Program-made: the position numbers and the translations under genes
Notes under the pieces: generated by a model
Told to the model about the DNA's origin: nothing
Database searches by the model: none
What the model saw: the letters and a program-made list of their open reading frames with translations, nothing else
NCBI RefSeq assembly: GCF_009857435.1
Contig: NZ_WWCK01000010.1
Span: 28,370-92,369, forward strand
From: Duganella rivi
GTDB taxonomy: Bacteria > Pseudomonadota > Gammaproteobacteria > Burkholderiales > Burkholderiaceae_D
Reading direction: 5' to 3'
Length of the DNA: 64,000 bases
In this document: piece after piece, positions 60,096 through 64,000 of the stretch
Numbering within the stretch: position 1 is the first letter of the stretch
Layout of the letters: the number at the start of each line of letters is the position of its first letter

Positions 60096-63000
60096 GCTGC
60101 GCCCTCGGCTTCGATCTTCTCGACCGTAATGCATTGTTCCATCCAATCCGCCAGCGGGCCATACAAGGCGCGCGAAATGTCGTCAAAATCTTCCTGCGCG
60201 CTGAGCGCCGCAAAGTCTCGCCACATGCGCGCGAGGCACAGGTCGACGCGCTCGCCGTCGATATCGAAGCCGCCGTCGTAGACCGCACGCGCATCGCCGC
60301 CCTGCACCAAGGCCAGCGCAGTTTTGCAGGCGGTCGGCAGCGGACGATTCATGCCGTCGCGCCACAGGCAGACCAGCTCGCGCAAGGCCTCTTGCGCCTG
60401 CGCCGGATCCAGCGGCTGCATGGTAACGATGGCGTCGCGCGCCACCAGGTAGCCGGTGACCTGCATGCCGGTGGCGCTGACGGCCAACTGGCGCAGCCAC
60501 ATTGCCATCAGCTTGTCGCCACGCGGCTTGCCCTGTTTGTCGGCCACGCGCGAGGACATCTGCGCCAGCCAAACCGTCTCGCTGCCGTTGCTGCGCAGTT
60601 GGTCGATCCAGTCGTCCAGCGGCACGCCCGCCAGCACCAGGTTAAGCGCTACTTTCGGCGCTGGCAGTTCGTAGTGGCGGCGTAAAGTCAGCCACGCGAT
60701 ACGCACCGGAACCAGCGCTTGCACCAGCTGGTGCTGATACTGCTGGCCGATCAAACCGATCGGCAGCACGCCTTCGCGCGCCAAGCGCTCGGCGCGTTGG
60801 GTCAGTTTGTCATACACCTCTTCGATTTCTTCCGGCGTTTCGGCGTCATCGAGCATGGTGTCTTCCAGCAGATAACGTTCCAGCGCGTTGAGCGAGAATG
60901 GCTCTTCGTCCTCGCCCACCAGCGCGGCTTCGCCAAACATCACGCCCAAGCGCTGACGGAAGAAGAAGCGCACCGGCTGGCGCATGAAGTTGTGCAGCAC
61001 GCCGAGTTTGAGACGGTACTTATCGTCGATTTCGAACGGCGGCAGCGCGGCGGCTTCCTCCACCGCCGCCTCGTCGCCGTGGGCTTCGCGCCATTCGCGC
61101 GCGTAGGTCAGCAGACCGCCGGCTTCAAAGTAGCGGCGGCTGAACGGTTGCAGTGCGTGTTCGGTGGTACGCGCATGTAAATCAAGCTGCCAGCCATTGA
61201 CCAGATAATCGCGCAACTGCGACACCAGCACCGACGGCGGCTGCTCGCTGTTGTCGCGCACATTGCGTCCCACCCAGCTGATATACAGCTTGTCGCGCGC
61301 GGCCAGCAAGGCTTCCAGCATCAGGTAGCGATCGTCGTCGCGGCGCGAACGGTCGCCGGGACGCGCCATGCCCGGCTGCGCCAGCAGGTCAAAGTCGGCC
61401 TTCGGCGCGCGGCGCGGGAAATCGCCGTCGTTCATGCCGAGCAAGCAAACTACGCGGAACGGCACGGCGCGCATCGGCATCAGGGTACAGAAGGTGACGC
61501 CGCCGGAGACGAATTGGTGATTCAAGGTCGGCTCGTCCATCAAGCCTAGCCACGCCTCGCGCAGCACAGCCAGCGGCACGGCTTCCTGGTAGCCCGCGCC
61601 TTCGCAGGTGTCCAGCCACTTGTTCAAGGCGTCGTCCAGCTGCGCCAGCGTCAGGCGGTCGCCCTCTTCGTTGGACTTGAAGAAGGCCGCCAGCAGCGCG
61701 CGCGCCTGCACGCCCCATTCGGTTGGAGAACGCGATTCGGCCAGCACGGCGCGCCAGTGCAGCAGCGATTCCACCAGCTGCGCCAGCGAACCGGCCAGCG
61801 CTGCGTCCAGGCCGCCGACCTCCGCATAGGGTTCGATGCCGGCAAAGCTGCCGCCATTGGCGCCGCCGCTGCCGCTGGCGTAACCGAGCAGCATGCGGCG
61901 CACGCCGAAAATCCACGCATTCTGTTCGCCGGCCGGGCCGAGACCCAGGCCGCTGCGGTGCTGCTGATCCAGGCCCCAGCGCACGCCCGCGCCCTCGATC
62001 CAGCGTCCCAGCGTCGGCAAGTCTTCTTCGTGCAAGCCGAAACGCGCGGCCAGCGCCGGCACGTCCAGCAAATCGCGCACTTCGCTTTGACGGCAGCGCT
62101 GCTGCGGGAGGCGCAGCAGCCATTCCAGCGCCACCAGCAGCGGATTAACGCTGCGGTCATTGACGTCGCCGATCTCGAACGGGATGTAGCGCGCGTCGTT
62201 GCGGCGGTGCTGGGCAAATACGGCGTGGATGGCGGCCGAGAAGGTGTCGATGTCGGGCACCATCACCACCACGTCGCGCGGACGCAGCGGACGGCCGCTT
62301 TGCTCGGCGTCGGCAAACATTTGCAGCAGCTGGTCGTGCAGGACTTCGACTTCGCGCTGCACGCTGTGGGTGACGTGGAATTCAATCGAGCGGTCGTCTT
62401 CAGAAGGCGGAATGTGCGGATGCTCGGACAGCGGCAGCAGCTCGCGCACGGCGGCCTGCACTTGCGTCAGCAGCGTATCGCCCTCGCCTTCGCTGAACAA
62501 GTCCACGCGCAGCGGCGCCACGGCGTCGTTCTCGGCCGAGGCGGCAGCGGCTTGCGCGGCTTCGTCGAATTCGTCGAGCATGCGCACGAAGTCGCGGCCC
62601 TGCCGTCCCCAGCTCGCCAGCAGCGGGTGGCTGTGCGCGTGCAGTTCTTCCAGCGGGATTTGGCCAAGGTCTTGGCCGTTGCGCAGTTGCTGGCGGCGGT
62701 GCGCGCTGCGCAGCAGGTCGCGGCCGTCGATAATGTCGCCCCAGTAGTACTGGCACGGATTCGGCACCGCCAGCAGCACCTGCGTGTGGTGCGCCAGCGA
62801 AGCCAGTGCCTGCAAGGTCTGGAACGGCAGCGCCGACACGCCAAAGATCACTACCCGGCGCGGCAAGCGCCCTTGCGGTTCCTCGCCGGCAGCGCAGGCG
62901 CGCACGAATTCAGTGTGGACGGTGGCACGGCCGAGGCCACGCTCATGCGGTTCCACGTCCTCGATCACGGCGCGCCACAACTGGCCTTGCCAGCGCTGGT

Positions 63001-63526
63001 CTTCCGGCAGCGGTGTGACGTCGCCGCGCGCGTTGCGCAGTTGATCGCGGCCGGCGGCCCAGTCGTCCAGCCAATCGGCGCGGTAGACCTGGTACTGGTC
63101 GAACAAGTCAGCCAGGCGCTCAGCCAGTTGCAGGCGGCGTTCAGGCTCGCCATCGGCGAGGAAGTGGCGCAGCGGGGTGAAGACGGGATCGTCCAGCAGC
63201 GCAGGCAAAAGCCGCATCAAGCGCCACGTCAGCGGGCCTTTATCGAAGGCGGAGATGGGCGGCACGCTCTCCCGTCCCAGCATGCCGCGATACGCGTCCC
63301 ACAAGAAGCGCGCCGGCAGCGCCACGCGCGAGGCGGCGCAGATGCCGATTTCTTCGGCCAGCGCGATCTTCAGCCACTCAGCCACGCCGTTCGACTGCAC
63401 CAGGAAGATTTCCGATTCCAGCGCCCCCAGCGGGTGATTGCGCAGCCATTGAAAAACGGCGGCGCGCAGCAGCTCCATTTGATTACCGTGCAAAATCAGC
63501 AGGCCGGGGGTGATGCCAGAGTGCAT
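60092..63526 (-). CDS. recC: Exonuclease V subunit RecC
   Basis: This encodes 1144 residues, the usual size. It opens LLILHGNQMELLRAAVFQWLRNHPLGALESEIFLVQSNGVAEWLKIALA, as in RecC, and has FHVTHSVQREVEVLHDQLLQMF and LCLLGMNDGDFPRRAPKADFDLLAQ. RecC is a dead helicase that splits strands and recognises Chi. It is the first gene of recC-recB-recD, all coupled by overlaps. Confidence 0.96.
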   Translation of the reverse strand: MHSGITPGLLILHGNQMELLRAAVFQWLRNHPLGALESEIFLVQSNGVAEWLKIALAEEIGICAASRVALPARFLWDAYRGMLGRESVPPISAFDKGPLTWRLMRLLPALLDDPVFTPLRHFLADGEPERRLQLAERLADLFDQYQVYRADWLDDWAAGRDQLRNARGDVTPLPEDQRWQGQLWRAVIEDVEPHERGLGRATVHTEFVRACAAGEEPQGRLPRRVVIFGVSALPFQTLQALASLAHHTQVLLAVPNPCQYYWGDIIDGRDLLRSAHRRQQLRNGQDLGQIPLEELHAHSHPLLASWGRQGRDFVRMLDEFDEAAQAAAASAENDAVAPLRVDLFSEGEGDTLLTQVQAAVRELLPLSEHPHIPPSEDDRSIEFHVTHSVQREVEVLHDQLLQMFADAEQSGRPLRPRDVVVMVPDIDTFSAAIHAVFAQHRRNDARYIPFEIGDVNDRSVNPLLVALEWLLRLPQQRCRQSEVRDLLDVPALAARFGLHEEDLPTLGRWIEGAGVRWGLDQQHRSGLGLGPAGEQNAWIFGVRRMLLGYASGSGGANGGSFAGIEPYAEVGGLDAALAGSLAQLVESLLHWRAVLAESRSPTEWGVQARALLAAFFKSNEEGDRLTLAQLDDALNKWLDTCEGAGYQEAVPLAVLREAWLGLMDEPTLNHQFVSGGVTFCTLMPMRAVPFRVVCLLGMNDGDFPRRAPKADFDLLAQPGMARPGDRSRRDDDRYLMLEALLAARDKLYISWVGRNVRDNSEQPPSVLVSQLRDYLVNGWQLDLHARTTEHALQPFSRRYFEAGGLLTYAREWREAHGDEAAVEEAAALPPFEIDDKYRLKLGVLHNFMRQPVRFFFRQRLGVMFGEAALVGEDEEPFSLNALERYLLEDTMLDDAETPEEIEEVYDKLTQRAERLAREGVLPIGLIGQQYQHQLVQALVPVRIAWLTLRRHYELPAPKVALNLVLAGVPLDDWIDQLRSNGSETVWLAQMSSRVADKQGKPRGDKLMAMWLRQLAVSATGMQVTGYLVARDAIVTMQPLDPAQAQEALRELVCLWRDGMNRPLPTACKTALALVQGGDARAVYDGGFDIDGERVDLCLARMWRDFAALSAQEDFDDISRALYGPLADWMEQCITVEKIEAEGAA

Positions 63527-63562
63527 AGGGCTCTTTAGTGTGATCGAAGCCGTATTATCGCT

Positions 63563-64000
63563 CTAGCCCGGATCGTATGCCAGCAGTTCCTGTTCGATGT
63601 GCTGATCGAGGACGTCCAGCATGGCGTGCAGTTCCTGCACTAGCCGCCTGGCGTTGGCGGCGTCGGCGTCATGACGCACTTGTTCCAGCGCGTAGCACAG
63701 GTTCCCAAACTGCATGGCGCCGACCGCGCGCGCGGCCGACTTGGTGCGGTGGCCCAGTTCCGACAGATGGGCTAAGTCTTCCATCGCCAGCGCTTCGTCC
63801 ATTTCCGCCAGCCCATCGCGGGCGGAGCTCAGGAATAGCACTGCGTATTTGCGCATTTTGTCTGGCTTGCCGGAGAAGGTTTCGGCCAGCGCGGCGACGT
63901 CGAACAATTCGGCAGGCTCCTCGCCGGCGGGCGGCGGGGCGGCCACGGGCTGCGATGCGGCGGCAAGCGATGCGGCCGCGCCAACCGGCGCGGTGCTGCC
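63563..64000 (-). CDS. C-terminal part of a protein ending in an Hpt domain
   Basis: The frame is open through the right edge, so only the last 145 residues are present. An Ala/Pro-rich linker (about 40 residues) leads to a histidine phosphotransfer domain: MRKYAVLFLSSARDGLAEMDEALAMEDLAHLSELGHRTKSAARAVGAMQFGNLCYALEQV, where His in LGHRTKSAARAVGA is the phosphorylation site. Such ends are typical of hybrid sensor kinases in phosphorelays. It lies upstream of recC on the same strand. Confidence 0.85.
   Translation of the reverse strand, partial: GSTAPVGAAASLAAASQPVAAPPPAGEEPAELFDVAALAETFSGKPDKMRKYAVLFLSSARDGLAEMDEALAMEDLAHLSELGHRTKSAARAVGAMQFGNLCYALEQVRHDADAANARRLVQELHAMLDVLDQHIEQELLAYDPG

Overview
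The window is GC-rich chromosomal DNA (AT-rich only in a few intergenic stretches), densely coding. The combination of PEP-CTERM and HAF-repeat surface proteins, recC-recB-recD, RpoN-type promoters and the protein sequences points to a betaproteobacterium, most likely Oxalobacteraceae (Massilia/Duganella/Janthinobacterium group). That assignment is an inference from gene content; no rRNA is present to test it.

Layout. 1-2016: the tail of a tight four-gene cluster of small secreted or unknown proteins, one carrying a frameshift, that looks like the downstream end of an effector/immunity locus. 2053-3784: a HAF-repeat protein behind a near-perfect sigma-54 promoter, then a PEP-CTERM surface protein. 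3786-8475: lipid/ketone-body metabolism (two-subunit 3-oxoacid CoA-transferase, a PAS-LuxR regulator, a short-chain dehydrogenase, ETF-ubiquinone oxidoreductase). 8743-43901: a nearly complete flagellar locus, interrupted only by a chromate-transporter-like gene. 43898-53204: c-di-GMP signalling proteins (one PAS-GGDEF-EAL, one degenerate EAL), part of an amino-acid ABC transporter, envelope proteins, a class II amidotransferase, a GNAT acetyltransferase, a sulfate-binding protein and a molybdopterin-binding Mop protein. 53434-54309: a penicillin-binding endopeptidase. 54473-63526: recC-recB-recD. The right edge cuts a protein ending in an Hpt domain.

The flagellar locus is the main feature. 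Its order is fliC; fliM-N-P-Q-R-flhB-flhA on the minus strand; divergent fliE-F-G-H-I-J; fliD-S-T-K-L; a FliA-type sigma factor; motA-motB; flgM-flgN; a stand-alone glucosaminidase; flgA (minus strand); flgB to flgL; then an unknown axial-like protein. This is the gene order and grouping of the lateral (Flag-2/laf) flagellar systems of Vibrio, Aeromonas and E. coli 042, not of a primary polar/peritrichous system: fliO is missing, the switch protein FliM lacks the usual N-terminal CheY-binding peptide, FlgJ is split in two, and the locus brings its own sigma factor, anti-sigma factor and stator. The last gene sits where lafW sits in Flag-2. No lafK, flhDC or che genes are present. A shared two-block motif, TT(A/C)AT-N14-GGTCG(C/T)C, lies upstream of fliC, fliD and flgK, the three late genes with intergenic leaders, and is a candidate late-gene promoter for the local sigma factor.
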